A DNA stretch of 64,000 bases, taken from the NCBI RefSeq assembly GCF_002943105.1, contig NZ_PTPZ01000001.1:434001-498000 (forward strand), read 5' to 3'. The first letter of the stretch is position 1, and the number at the start of each line of letters is the position of its first letter. The notes under the pieces were generated by a model. The model was not told the origin of the DNA, did not search any database, and was given only the letters and a program-made list of their open reading frames with translations. This stretch comes from Cloacibacterium normanense (GTDB taxonomy: Bacteria > Bacteroidota > Bacteroidia > Flavobacteriales > Weeksellaceae). The position numbers and the translations under genes were made by a program. Positions 7,927 to 16,634 of the stretch are shown piece by piece.

Positions 7927-10359
7927 ATGAAAATCTCAAACAATTGGTTAAAAGACTTTATCAAAACAGATTTAGCAACAGATAAAATTGGTGCTTTTCT
8001 TACAGATATTGGTCTTGAAGTAGAAGGAATAGAAAAATTTGAATCTGTAAAAGGCAGTTTAGAAGGAATCGTAGTTGGAAAAGTTTTGACTTGCGAACAA
8101 CATCCTAATGCAGATAAACTCAAGAAAACTACTGTAGATATTGGTGGTGGCCAAATTTTAGAAATTGTTTGTGGCGCTCCTAATGTTGCTGCTGGTCAAA
8201 CCGTTCCTGTTGCTGTAATTGGTACTAAAATTTATGCTAAAGACGGAAGTTCTTTCGAAATTAAAGAAGCAAAAATTCGTGGAGAAAAATCTCAAGGAAT
8301 GATTTGTGCAGAAGATGAGTTAGGACTTTCAGACGATCACGGCGGAATTATGGTTCTAGACGAAGAAATCTACCAAGTAGGAGACCCTTTTGCAAAATAT
8401 TTTAATTTAACCAATGATGAGGTTTACGAAATCGGCTTAACACCAAACAGAACAGACGCAATGTCTCACTATGGTGTAGCAAGAGATTTACATGCTTTTC
8501 TTTCAACCAATGGTTTAAAATCTGAATTCGAAAAAGTTTCCACAGCTTTAGTGAATACAGAAGGAGAACATGGTTTTGAACTAGAAGTAGAAGATGAAGC
8601 ATTATGCCCAAGATATATTGGTGCTGTAATAGAAAATGTAAAAATTTCAGAATCTCCAGAATGGTTGAAAGACAGATTAAAAGCGATTGGACTTTCGCCA
8701 ATTAATAATGTAGTAGATATTACCAATTATATTTTACATGGTTTTGGTCAACCTCTTCACGCTTTTGATGCAGATAAAATTGCAGGCAAAAAAGTAAAAG
8801 TAGGTGTAAATGATGCAGGAACTAAGTTTGTAACTCTTGATGGAGTAGAAAGAACGCTTAATGGTTCAGAAATCATGATTAAAGACGGAAACAATAAGCC
8901 AATGTGTATTGGTGGGGTTTTCGGAGGAAATGACAGTGGCGTTTCTGAATCTACAACTACAATTTTCTTAGAATCTGCATATTTCAATCCAGTAGCGATT
9001 AGAAAAGCGGCTAAAGCTCATGGTTTAAATACAGATGCTTCTTTCCGTTTCGAACGTGGAGTAGACCCTAATAATACCAGAACTACAATTACTCATGCCA
9101 TCAAAATGCTTGAAGAAATTACAGGTGGTAAAAAAGTAGGAAATCTTTTAGAATTTTATCCTAAAAAAATAGAAGACACTAAAGTTATTTTTAGATATTC
9201 TCAACTTGATAAAATTTTAGGAATTAAAATTCACAGAGAAAAAGTAAAAGAAATTTTAAAATCTCTCGAAATTTCTGTTCTTAATGATATTCCAGATGGT
9301 TTAGAATTATCGGTTCCGGCTTACAGAGCAGATGTTATCAGAGAAATAGACGTGATAGAAGAAATTCTTAGAATTTACGGTTATAATAAAGTAGATGCGC
9401 CTCAAAAAATAGCATTTACTCCAGTAAAACTAAGTGTAAATGACCAAGATGAACTAGAAAATTCTTGGGCAAGAACGCTTCAGAGCAATGGTTTCAATGA
9501 AGTGATGAACAATTCATTAACCAGCGTAAAAGACGAAACCAACGCTGTAAAACTCTTGAATCCTTTGAGTGGAGATTTAGCTTTTATGAGAAAATCTTTA
9601 TTAGAAGGGCTTTTAGGAAATGCAGTTTACAATATCAACCGTAAAAATCCAGACATCAAATTCTTCGAATTGGGTAAAATTTATCACAAGTTCGAATCAA
9701 GCGAAGCGTATCTTGACCAAAGGGAAAAAAAGTATGAGGAAAGAAAACAATTGGCATTGCTTACAACTGGTAGAACGTATGCAGAAAACTGGTTGATGCC
9801 AAAATCTGCTTCTGATTTTTACATGCTAAAAGGTTATGTGAAAGTGCTTCTTGATCGATTAAATTTAGTTACAGAAGAGAAATCTTTAGAAGACGAAAGA
9901 TTCGGTGATGCTTTAGAAATTACAACAAACGGAAAAACCATTGCCAGATTAGGAAAAGTATCTCCTAAACTATTGAAAGAGTTTGATATAGACCAAGATT
10001 GCTTCTATGCAGAAATAGAGTTAGAAACTTGTCAAGCGCTTAGAAAAACAGATAATTTCAAATTCGTAGATATTCCGAAATTCAACAAAATCAGAAGAGA
10101 TTTAGCGCTATTGGTAGATAAAGATGTTTCTTATGCAGATTTATATGCTTCGGCGAGAAAAAATAAATCTAAATTCTTGAAAAACATCAATCTATTCGAC
10201 GTTTACGAAGGTAAAAACTTACCAGAAGGCAAGAAATCTTACGCGATGAGTTTCGAGTTGTTAAACGAGGAAAAAACCTTAGAAGACAAAGAAATTACAG
10301 AAGTAATGAACTCGCTGATTAAGAATTTCCAAAAAGAATTTAGCGCAGAATTAAGATAA
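7927..10359 (+). CDS. pheT: Phenylalanine--tRNA ligase beta subunit
   Basis: This 810-residue protein opens MKISNNWLKDFIKTDLATDK. It has the tRNA-binding OB domain at about 40-150 (LTCEQHPNADKLKKTTVD), the B3/B4 editing region (LTPNRTDAMSHYGVARDL), the B5 domain, the catalytic-like core and the C-terminal anticodon-binding domain (FPIFNKIRRDLALLVDK-like, here DIPKFNKIRRDLALLVDK). With PheS it charges tRNA-Phe. pheS is not in this window, so the subunit genes are unlinked, as often in Flavobacteriia. A terminator follows. Confidence 0.97.
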   Translation: MKISNNWLKDFIKTDLATDKIGAFLTDIGLEVEGIEKFESVKGSLEGIVVGKVLTCEQHPNADKLKKTTVDIGGGQILEIVCGAPNVAAGQTVPVAVIGTKIYAKDGSSFEIKEAKIRGEKSQGMICAEDELGLSDDHGGIMVLDEEIYQVGDPFAKYFNLTNDEVYEIGLTPNRTDAMSHYGVARDLHAFLSTNGLKSEFEKVSTALVNTEGEHGFELEVEDEALCPRYIGAVIENVKISESPEWLKDRLKAIGLSPINNVVDITNYILHGFGQPLHAFDADKIAGKKVKVGVNDAGTKFVTLDGVERTLNGSEIMIKDGNNKPMCIGGVFGGNDSGVSESTTTIFLESAYFNPVAIRKAAKAHGLNTDASFRFERGVDPNNTRTTITHAIKMLEEITGGKKVGNLLEFYPKKIEDTKVIFRYSQLDKILGIKIHREKVKEILKSLEISVLNDIPDGLELSVPAYRADVIREIDVIEEILRIYGYNKVDAPQKIAFTPVKLSVNDQDELENSWARTLQSNGFNEVMNNSLTSVKDETNAVKLLNPLSGDLAFMRKSLLEGLLGNAVYNINRKNPDIKFFELGKIYHKFESSEAYLDQREKKYEERKQLALLTTGRTYAENWLMPKSASDFYMLKGYVKVLLDRLNLVTEEKSLEDERFGDALEITTNGKTIARLGKVSPKLLKEFDIDQDCFYAEIELETCQALRKTDNFKFVDIPKFNKIRRDLALLVDKDVSYADLYASARKNKSKFLKNINLFDVYEGKNLPEGKKSYAMSFELLNEEKTLEDKEITEVMNSLIKNFQKEFSAELR

Positions 10360-10373
10360 TTTAGTAAAAATTT

Positions 10374-10408
10374 AAGTCGAGATGAGAATAGAAATCTCGA
10401 CTTTTTTC
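10374..10408 (+). terminator. Terminator after pheT
   Basis: A 10-bp perfect stem (AAGTCGAGAT 10374-10383, ATCTCGACTT 10394-10403) is followed by T-rich sequence. Confidence 0.85.
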
Positions 10409-10435
10409 TTACATTTGAATAATAAATATCTTCAT

Positions 10436-10834
10436 ATGAAAAAAATATTTTGGGCACTTGTGATTTCTACAACTGTGATTTCGTGTGCTACAATTTCTAA
10501 AATTGGTACTAAGCAAGAATCTATAGCCAATACAAAATGGACTTTGGTAGATAATAATTTTTCAGGAGCGAAAGCACCTACTTTAATGATAGAAGGAAAG
10601 AGAATTACAGGAAACGGTGGTTGTAATAACTATTTTTCTGATGTGGTGATTACCGCTTCAACTGGGACTTTTGATGTGGGAAATGTAGGCGCTACTAAAA
10701 TGGCTTGTGATATTATGATGACTGAGCAAAGTTATTTTTCAGTGTTAGAACAAGTGAATAAATATGTTTTAAACGAAGGTTATTTAGAACTTTATAAAGA
10801 TAATTTATTGCTATTGAAATTTAAGAAACAATAA
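10436..10834 (+). CDS. META-domain lipoprotein (HslJ-like)
   Basis: The 132-residue product begins MKKIFWALVISTTVISCATISK, a lipoprotein signal with a lipobox ending at Cys. An upstream in-frame ATG at 10382 lies inside the pheT terminator and would bury the signal, so 10436 is preferred. The mature part contains the META-domain pattern TKWTLVDN, GNGGCNNYFSDV and GATKMACDIMMTEQ. HslJ-type proteins are envelope proteins linked to heat or antibiotic stress; the role here is inferred only from the family. Confidence 0.88.
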   Translation: MKKIFWALVISTTVISCATISKIGTKQESIANTKWTLVDNNFSGAKAPTLMIEGKRITGNGGCNNYFSDVVITASTGTFDVGNVGATKMACDIMMTEQSYFSVLEQVNKYVLNEGYLELYKDNLLLLKFKKQ

Positions 10835-10840
10835 AAAAAG

Positions 10841-10870
10841 AATCCTCGAAATTACTTCGAGGATTTTTTT
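10841..10870. terminator. Bidirectional terminator between convergent genes
   Basis: A perfect 10-bp stem (AATCCTCGAA/TTCGAGGATT) has an A-run before it and a T-run after it, serving the META lipoprotein and the convergent acidic-protein gene. Confidence 0.85.
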
Positions 10871-10875
10871 ATGAT

Positions 10876-11118
10876 TTAGTCTTCATCTTCTTCGTCATCA
10901 TACTTAGCTAACTCTTCGTCGCACCATTTGAATGCTTGTTCTACTACTTGAGTAGCTTCGTTAGCGATGGTTTCTTCGTCGTCACCTTCTAGATCATCTA
11001 ACCATTCTACCTCTTCTTCTTCTACGTTTAGGATGAATCTTGGGTATTCTGTGTGTACTACAAATAAATCTTCTGGAAATTCAGAATTATCTGCCATTAA
11101 AAATTTAGGGAGTTTCAT
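10876..11118 (-). CDS. Small acidic conserved-type protein, unknown function
   Basis: This 80-residue protein begins MKLPKFLMADNSEFPEDLFV and ends in an Asp/Glu-rich tail (KYDDEEDED). It has no signal or membrane segment, so it is likely cytoplasmic. The ordered N-terminal half (TEYPRFILNVEEEEVEWLDD) and the use of the shared terminator argue that it is real. I do not recognise the family. Confidence 0.8.
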   Translation of the reverse strand: MKLPKFLMADNSEFPEDLFVVHTEYPRFILNVEEEEVEWLDDLEGDDEETIANEATQVVEQAFKWCDEELAKYDDEEDED

Positions 11119-11164
11119 ATTTTTAGAATTTTAATTTCTTAAGTACAAAGTTAATGAAATTTAT

Positions 11165-12487
11165 TTATTGAAATTTGTTTTTGTTCATTTTCACTTTAGA
11201 TTCTATCTTAAATTTTGTTAAAACTTCTTTTTTCAAAGAATCTTCAGGCTTTTCGGTGATGTAAACTCTTGGGTTTATCGTGCTGATGATTTCAGAAATT
11301 TTTGAACTTCTGAAATTTTCGTCTTTAATTGGTCGGTAATAGTAAATTTTACTGTCCATAAGCTTTTCTTTAACCAAAAATTCCTTCATTAGTTTTCTGT
11401 TTTCCAAATAATTACCTCTGGAAAGCCAACTGAACACGAAACCTGTCATTAAACTTAAAAAAGCGATGGCAAAAACCAATTTTCCGAAAATTTGATGAAT
11501 TTTTTTGAAATAAACTAGCCAAATTCCGAAAGTAAACGGAGCCAATAAACGATAATCTAAAGGATCTGTTTGATAAAAATACTGAATCAAAAACGAACAA
11601 ATCATCCCGAAAACCGATAAGAAAACCATCATCTTTTCGGTTGCCGAAAGTTTATTTTTGATGAAAATAAAGGTAAAAAATGCAATATTTAAAAAGCCAA
11701 TTCCGAGAATTCCTACATTCAGAATTCCACCATTTGGATTGAGAATATGTATGAAAGGATTAAAACTCGTTCCGATAGCTAAAAAGAACTCTTTTACGAG
11801 CAATGAAGTGGGTTTTAAGCCAATTTCTAGAAATTTATTGACGTAATTTTGGTTAAAAACATCAATAAAGAAGAATTTATAACCTGCAACAAAAGCGAAT
11901 CCGATAATACTCGAAATGATGTAAATTTTCGCAAAACTTTTCTTGTAATTCAACACTCCGAAAGCAAATAATCCGCCCATGAAAAACAAACCGCTATAAC
12001 GAATGTTAAACAGCAAAATAACGGATAGACTCAATAAGAAAACGCTCAGAATTTTAGAATATTTCTCCAATAAAACATTTCTTGCCACATAGAAAAATAC
12101 GAATAAAAAGGGTAGAAATAATGTTTCGCTAAGTGTAGCTGCAAACAAGGAAATCATAGAGAATAACGCCCCAACTAAAAGGCTTTCTCGCCAATAAAAT
12201 TTCTTTTTCCAAGCGAAAAACACCATGAAAAGATAACACAATATTCCCACAATTTTACTTGACCAAAATTCATCTGTGAAAACAGTAAAAATCTTGATGA
12301 ATAAAGGATAAAGCAATGGAGCAGTAGTATTGTCGATTTCTGGAAAAACGTGAGCCTGTCTCATAAAACGGATAGAATCTGGCGTGACTCTTCCTTTTTC
12401 GTTGAGCAAAAAACGTAAAACAATCATCACCAAAGTAATGACGAATAATGAGATTTTTAAATACTGTTCTTGAGTTCGGTTTCGCAT
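11165..12487 (-). CDS. Polytopic membrane protein, possibly a GT-C type glycosyltransferase
   Basis: This 440-residue protein has about ten hydrophobic segments between residues 10 and 375 and a soluble C-terminal tail rich in Lys. The first extracytoplasmic loop (NEKGRVTPDSIRFMRQA) contains acidic residues where GT-C enzymes carry their catalytic Asp/Glu, and the overall shape matches that fold. The glycosyltransferase assignment is inference; it could equally be an uncharacterised membrane protein. It lies downstream of hbd on the same strand, separated by a strong hairpin at 12495-12516. Confidence 0.75.
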   Translation of the reverse strand: MRNRTQEQYLKISLFVITLVMIVLRFLLNEKGRVTPDSIRFMRQAHVFPEIDNTTAPLLYPLFIKIFTVFTDEFWSSKIVGILCYLFMVFFAWKKKFYWRESLLVGALFSMISLFAATLSETLFLPFLFVFFYVARNVLLEKYSKILSVFLLSLSVILLFNIRYSGLFFMGGLFAFGVLNYKKSFAKIYIISSIIGFAFVAGYKFFFIDVFNQNYVNKFLEIGLKPTSLLVKEFFLAIGTSFNPFIHILNPNGGILNVGILGIGFLNIAFFTFIFIKNKLSATEKMMVFLSVFGMICSFLIQYFYQTDPLDYRLLAPFTFGIWLVYFKKIHQIFGKLVFAIAFLSLMTGFVFSWLSRGNYLENRKLMKEFLVKEKLMDSKIYYYRPIKDENFRSSKISEIISTINPRVYITEKPEDSLKKEVLTKFKIESKVKMNKNKFQ

Positions 12488-12494
12488 AATAAAG

Positions 12495-12516
12495 TCCTTC
12501 TCCTTTAGGAGAAGGA
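12495..12516. repeat. Strong hairpin between hbd and the membrane-protein gene
   Basis: TCCTTCTCC pairs perfectly with GGAGAAGGA across a 4-base TTTA loop. It lacks a long T-run, so it may be a dispersed palindromic repeat or an RNA-stability hairpin rather than a terminator. Confidence 0.65.
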
Positions 12517-12529
12517 TTTAAGTTGAGGT

Positions 12530-13420
12530 TTATTTCGCAAACATTTTCGCTACTTTTTCTGCTTTTTTATACTCTGAATAGTCGTAGAAACCTTCCCCAG
12601 ATTTTACGCCTAATTTTCCTGCAGTTACCATATTTACTAATAGTGGATTTGGAGCGTATTTCGGGTTTTTGAAACCATCATACATTACATTCAGAATCGC
12701 TAAACAAACATCAAGTCCTATGAAATCTGCCAACTGAAGCGGTCCCATTGGATGAGCCATTCCCAATTTCATTACGGTATCAATTTCTTCTACACCAGCA
12801 ACTCCGTTGTAAAGGGTTTCAATTGCTTCGTTAATCATTGGCATAAGAATTCTATTCGCCACAAAACCTGGATAATCATTCACTTCTACAGGAACTTTTC
12901 CTAAAGTTTTAGACATTTCAAAAATGGCATCAAAAGTTTCTTTAGAAGTAGAGTAGCCTTTAATGATTTCTACCAATTTCATAATCGGAACTGGATTCAT
13001 AAAGTGCATTCCGATTACTTTTTCAGGACGCTTTGTAGCCGAAGCAATTTTGGTGATAGAAATAGATGAAGTATTGGTAGCGAGAATACAATTTTCTGGC
13101 GCCAATTCATCCATTTGCTTGAAAATTTTCAACTTCAAATCTTGGTTTTCTGTTGCCGCTTCTACGATTAAATCTGCGTTTCCGCAAGCATCAGAAAGCG
13201 CTGTGAAAGTAGTAATATTTCCAAGAGTTTCTGCTTTTTGTTCTTCGGTAAGGTTACCTTTTGCAATAATTCTGTCTAAATTGGTAGTGATGGTTTTAAT
13301 TCCTTTATCTAATGCTTCCTGTGAAACATCTACCAAATTTACTTTAAAACCAGTTTGAGCAAAAGTATGGGCAATTCCGTTTCCCATGGTTCCAGCTCCT
13401 ATTACGACGATATTCTTCAT
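12530..13420 (-). CDS. hbd: 3-hydroxybutyryl/3-hydroxyacyl-CoA dehydrogenase
   Basis: This 296-residue NAD-dependent dehydrogenase oxidises or reduces 3-hydroxyacyl-CoA. The N-terminal Rossmann motif GAGTMGNGIAHTF and the family signature HFMNPVPIMKLVE are present, with the C-terminal domain segments GFVANRILMPMINEA and MGPLQLADFIGLD. A TTG four codons upstream would lengthen the protein; the ATG at 13420, giving MKNIVVIGAG, fits the family start. The gene is single rather than part of a beta-oxidation operon, so whether it serves fatty-acid, phenylacetate or butyrate metabolism is open. Confidence 0.93.
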   Translation of the reverse strand: MKNIVVIGAGTMGNGIAHTFAQTGFKVNLVDVSQEALDKGIKTITTNLDRIIAKGNLTEEQKAETLGNITTFTALSDACGNADLIVEAATENQDLKLKIFKQMDELAPENCILATNTSSISITKIASATKRPEKVIGMHFMNPVPIMKLVEIIKGYSTSKETFDAIFEMSKTLGKVPVEVNDYPGFVANRILMPMINEAIETLYNGVAGVEEIDTVMKLGMAHPMGPLQLADFIGLDVCLAILNVMYDGFKNPKYAPNPLLVNMVTAGKLGVKSGEGFYDYSEYKKAEKVAKMFAK

Positions 13421-13466
13421 ATGTTTATTCAATATTTAAAATTCAAGATTTAATTTTATGCGTTTA

Positions 13467-13493
13467 GTTTGTTATTCCGTAGGAATCTAAATT
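13467..13493. repeat. Left arm of 27-bp inverted repeat
   Basis: This 27-bp arm matches the reverse complement of 13843-13869 at 25 of 27 positions. Its core ATTCCGTAGGAAT is itself a small hairpin. It overlaps the stop codon of the enclosed gene. Confidence 0.85.
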
Positions 13494-13830
13494 AAAAATG
13501 AGGAACTAATTTATAAAATCCTTTGTTATAGGTGTTCCAATCAATCCATTTGTCATTATAATTAAAAACCTCAATTGTTTCATTAATCTTATATTCTTTA
13601 TTCCAACTGTTTGCATTTGACAGTCTATGTATTTCAGTTTCGTTATTTATTGAAATGTATGGATAATAAATTTGTGTATAATCATTTCTCAAACTTTGAA
13701 TTTTTTCTTTTCTAAATTCAATTATTTTAGCACTTCTTTTAGTTGAAGAATTTCTAATTTTCAAAAATCTACTTTTTTCAATAATTTGAAAAATAAAAAT
13801 CAAAAGAATTATTACTATTAAAAAATACAT
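13492..13830 (-). CDS. Small membrane-anchored protein between inverted repeats
   Basis: This 112-residue protein has one N-terminal membrane helix (MYFLIVIILLIFIFQII), a basic segment and then a beta-looking domain (TQIYYPYISINNETEI, ETIEVFNYNDKWIDW). The layout resembles DUF3592-type proteins, but the match is weak. It is flanked by a 27-bp inverted repeat (13467-13493 and 13843-13869), so it may be a mobile or recently inserted cassette. The coding sequence is more AT-rich than hbd next door. Confidence 0.65.
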   Translation of the reverse strand: MYFLIVIILLIFIFQIIEKSRFLKIRNSSTKRSAKIIEFRKEKIQSLRNDYTQIYYPYISINNETEIHRLSNANSWNKEYKINETIEVFNYNDKWIDWNTYNKGFYKLVPHF

Positions 13831-13842
13831 AAATTTTAAATG

Positions 13843-13869
13843 AATTTAGATTCCTTCGGAATGACAAAC
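13843..13869. repeat. Right arm of 27-bp inverted repeat
   Basis: The partner of 13467-13493 in inverted orientation; its core is ATTCCTTCGGAAT. Confidence 0.85.
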
Positions 13870-13919
13870 TTTGTGTTTATTCTATTTGTAAGACTTCCAG
13901 CTTCTAGCTTTTAGCCAAT

Positions 13920-14882
13920 TTAAGAAATCAACTTCATAATCTCCAAAGCCACTTTCAGCGCTTCTGTTCCGTCTTCTAATGAAACTTCTACTTCACGGTT
14001 TTCATTAATCGCATCAGCAAAAGAATTCAGCTCGTCTAAAATAGCATTATTCGGTTGAATGTTTGGATATTCAAATAAAATTTGAGATTTTTCACCATCT
14101 GCATTTTCGATAATCATATCAAAATCGGTAGGATGTTCTGGCGCTTCTTTCATTCTGATAACTTCCGCTTTTTTCTCCAAGAAATCTACAGAAATATAAG
14201 CATCTTGTTGGAAGAAACGAGATTTTCTCATCGCTTTCATCGAAATTCTAGAAGTGGTAAGATTCGCTACGCAACCGTTTTCAAATTCAATTCTCGCATT
14301 ACAAATATCCGGTGTTTTAGAAACCACGCAAACTCCACTTGCGTGAATGTTTTTCACCTTAGATTTTACAATAGAAAGCAAAATGTCCAAGTCGTGAATC
14401 ATCAAATCCAGAACCACCGAAACATCTGTTCCTCTTGGATTAAATTCTGCCAATCGGTGAATTTCGATGAACATAGGATTTTGGATGAAATCTTTGGTCG
14501 CAATAAACGCTGGATTATATCTTTCTACGTGACCTACTTGTGCTTTTATACCGTTTTCTCTGCATTTATAGAGAATTTCTTCCGCTTGTTTCAGCGTTTG
14601 GGTTACAGGTTTTTCTATAAAAAAATGAAGCCCTTTTTCTATGGCTTTCATGGCGTAATCATAATGATAAACTGTAGGCGTAACGATATCTAACATGTCT
14701 ATTTCCGCCAATAAATCATCAAAATTTTCAAAATATTTGTATCCGAACTCTGCTTCTAGTTTTTTTCCGTTTTCTACATCTTTGTCGTGAAAACCTACGA
14801 GTTCATATTTATCTGATTGATTAAGAAGTCTTAAGTGAATTTTTCCAAGGTGACCAGCACCTACTAAACCTGCCTTTAACAT
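13920..14882 (-). CDS. Gfo/Idh/MocA family oxidoreductase
   Basis: This 320-residue NAD(P)-dependent oxidoreductase has an N-terminal Rossmann motif (GLVGAGHLGKIHLRLL), the family EKP motif (HFFIEKPVTQTL) and the conserved HVERYNPAF segment. The open frame reaches 14987, but the extra 35 residues come from the repeat-rich spacer and precede the Rossmann fold, so the ATG at 14882 (MLKAGLVGAG) is chosen. Many members act on sugars or cyclitols; the substrate is not deducible. It diverges from pcm. Confidence 0.88.
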   Translation of the reverse strand: MLKAGLVGAGHLGKIHLRLLNQSDKYELVGFHDKDVENGKKLEAEFGYKYFENFDDLLAEIDMLDIVTPTVYHYDYAMKAIEKGLHFFIEKPVTQTLKQAEEILYKCRENGIKAQVGHVERYNPAFIATKDFIQNPMFIEIHRLAEFNPRGTDVSVVLDLMIHDLDILLSIVKSKVKNIHASGVCVVSKTPDICNARIEFENGCVANLTTSRISMKAMRKSRFFQQDAYISVDFLEKKAEVIRMKEAPEHPTDFDMIIENADGEKSQILFEYPNIQPNNAILDELNSFADAINENREVEVSLEDGTEALKVALEIMKLIS

Positions 14883-14997
14883 AGAAATTTTGTTTTGGTA
14901 AAGATAAGAAATTTGGTTCGAGTTACCAGATTCGAGTGACGAGTTTTTGTAAACTCCAACATTTTGTAGTAGTTTTGTTTTAATCAAAATCTAATCT

Positions 14998-15022
14998 CGA
15001 AACTCGCATCCCGAAACTCGCA
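14998..15022 (+). repeat. Two 11-bp direct repeats just before pcm
   Basis: CGAAACTCGCA occurs at 14998-15008 and 15012-15022, a 14-base period (two heptamers), ending 6 bases before the pcm ATG. Confidence 0.8.
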
Positions 15023-15028
15023 ACTCTT

Positions 15029-15679
15029 ATGCAGGACTCATTTGTACATAAAGGAAAACGTAAAATTTTAGTAGAATACCTCCGCGTAAAAATTGGAATT
15101 TCAGATGAAAATGTGTTAAAAGCCATCAACGAAGTTCCGCGTCATCTTTTTTTAGAAAGTGTTTTTGAGGATTTTGCTTATGAAGACAGGGCATTTCCTA
15201 TTGCGGCTAATCAAACCATTTCTCATCCTTCTACTGTTGCTGAACAAACCGAATTGTTAGAAGTTCAAGAAAAGGAAAAAATTCTGGAAATTGGTACAGG
15301 TTGCGGTTATCAAACTGCGGTTTTGGTCACCATGAATGCTTTTGTTTACACCGTAGAAAGACAAAAAGATTTACACGATTTTGCCCAAAAAAAACTGCGT
15401 GAAATGCATCTTCGTCCGAAATTTCAAAGTTTTGGTGATGGGTTTTTAGGTTTGCCTACTTTTGCGCCTTTTGATAAAATTTTGGTGACTTGCGGTGCAG
15501 AAATTCTTCCCATAGAACTGTTGAAACAACTCAAAATAGGAGGGAAAATGGTGATTCCTATGGGAAAAACAGACGAACAGATTCTCTATAGATTTACCAA
15601 AATTTCTGAAAAAGAATTTGAAAAAGAAGAATTCGGAGCGTATAAATTTGTGCCAATGTTGCAGGATAGAAATAAATAA
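15029..15679 (+). CDS. pcm: Protein-L-isoaspartate O-methyltransferase
   Basis: This 216-residue SAM-dependent enzyme repairs isoaspartyl residues in aged proteins. It has the family segment ISHPSTVAEQTELL, SAM motif I (ILEIGTGCGYQTAVL) and the post-motif region GDGFLGLP. Length is normal. The nitroreductase gene follows 6 bases after the stop, suggesting co-transcription. Confidence 0.94.
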   Translation: MQDSFVHKGKRKILVEYLRVKIGISDENVLKAINEVPRHLFLESVFEDFAYEDRAFPIAANQTISHPSTVAEQTELLEVQEKEKILEIGTGCGYQTAVLVTMNAFVYTVERQKDLHDFAQKKLREMHLRPKFQSFGDGFLGLPTFAPFDKILVTCGAEILPIELLKQLKIGGKMVIPMGKTDEQILYRFTKISEKEFEKEEFGAYKFVPMLQDRNK

Positions 15680-15685
15680 AAAATC

Positions 15686-16411
15686 ATGAAAACTTTTGAA
15701 GAAATCGTTGATTATCGCCGTTCTGTAAGGCATTATCAAAATGTAGAAATAGATACAGAAAAGGTGAAACACTGTATAGAATTGGCTACTTTGTCTCCTA
15801 ATTCTTCTAACATGCAATTGTGGGAATTTTACCATATTACTGAGCCAGAAATTTTAAAAAAATTGGCGGTGGCTTGTTTAAGTCAGGAAGCGGCAACTAC
15901 TGCAAAACAAATGGTGGTTTTTGTGACGAGACAAGATTTGCACAGAAAAAGAGCCAAAAAAATGGCAGAACTGGAAACACAAAACGTCTTGAAAAATACG
16001 CCTCCGGAAAAACAAGAAAAACGAATCAAGCGTTGGCAAATGTATTACGGAAAAGTAATGCCATTTTTGTATTCTAAATTTCTATGAAGTCTGGGCATTT
16101 TTAGAAAAATTTTAGTCAATGTGATTGGCGTTTTCAGACCAATTACCTATCAAGTTTCAGAAAATGATGCGAGAGTAGTAGTGCATAAAACTTGTGCTTT
16201 GGCAGCGCAAACCTTCATGTTAGCGATGAGCAATGAAGGTTATGATACTTGTCCGATGGAAGGTTTTGACAGCAGAAGAGTGAAAAAGATTCTCAATTTA
16301 CCTTTTGGTGCAGAAGTGAACATGATTGTTTCATGCGGAATAAGAGATGAAAAAGGAGTTTGGGGCGATAGAATGAGAGTGCCTTTTGAAGAGGTTTATA
16401 AAAGATTATAA
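15686..16411 (+). pseudogene. Nitroreductase-family gene interrupted by an in-frame TGA
   Basis: A 242-codon reading frame runs from ATG at 15686 to a stop at 16409-16411 and is broken only by TGA at 16085-16087 (codon 134). Both halves belong to one nitroreductase-like flavoprotein. The N-terminal half has the FMN-binding start DYRRSVRHYQN and SPNSSNMQLWEF; the C-terminal half has ACALAAQTFM-like HKTCALAAQTFMLAMS, DTCPMEGFDSRRVKK and GIRDEKGVWGDR. No frameshift or deletion is evident, and codon quality does not drop after the stop. The second half has only a GTG (16121) as a possible restart. This is a recent nonsense mutation, a base-call error, or, less likely, readthrough. Confidence 0.85.
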
Positions 16412-16459
16412 ATTTTGATTTTAAATTGAAATTTTATCGTTGAATATTTTTAAAGTTTT

Positions 16460-16524
16460 GTTCCGTAGGAACAATATCTGTGTAGACAATAATAATGTAT
16501 TTAAGTGGCGTTCCGTAGGGACGC
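16460..16524. repeat. Two TTCCGTAGGAA-type palindromes
   Basis: Hairpin GTTCCGTAGGAAC (16460-16472) and hairpin GCGTTCCGTAGGGACGC (16508-16524) each precede a similar TATCT motif. They share the core found in the 27-bp inverted repeats near 13.5 kb. The rest of the 223-base gap before hutU shows nothing else certain. Confidence 0.8.
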
Positions 16525-16634
16525 TATCTTTTTTATAGAAATTTGGTTTGTATTTTTCAATTTTAATATCTTTAAGAACTTATATTTTTAGAATAATTAC
16601 ATCTAAAATTTATAATTAAAAATCTAAATTAAAA

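Noticed and set aside
8402-8987. Minus-strand open frames inside pheT
   Set aside because: They are antisense to a well-conserved gene and show no domain.
14883-14987. N-terminal 35-codon extension of the Gfo/Idh/MocA gene
   Set aside because: It precedes the Rossmann fold and comes from spacer repeats.
16085-16087. Selenocysteine codon in the nitroreductase
   Set aside because: No SECIS-like hairpin follows, no selenium genes are in view, and the family has no known Sec member.
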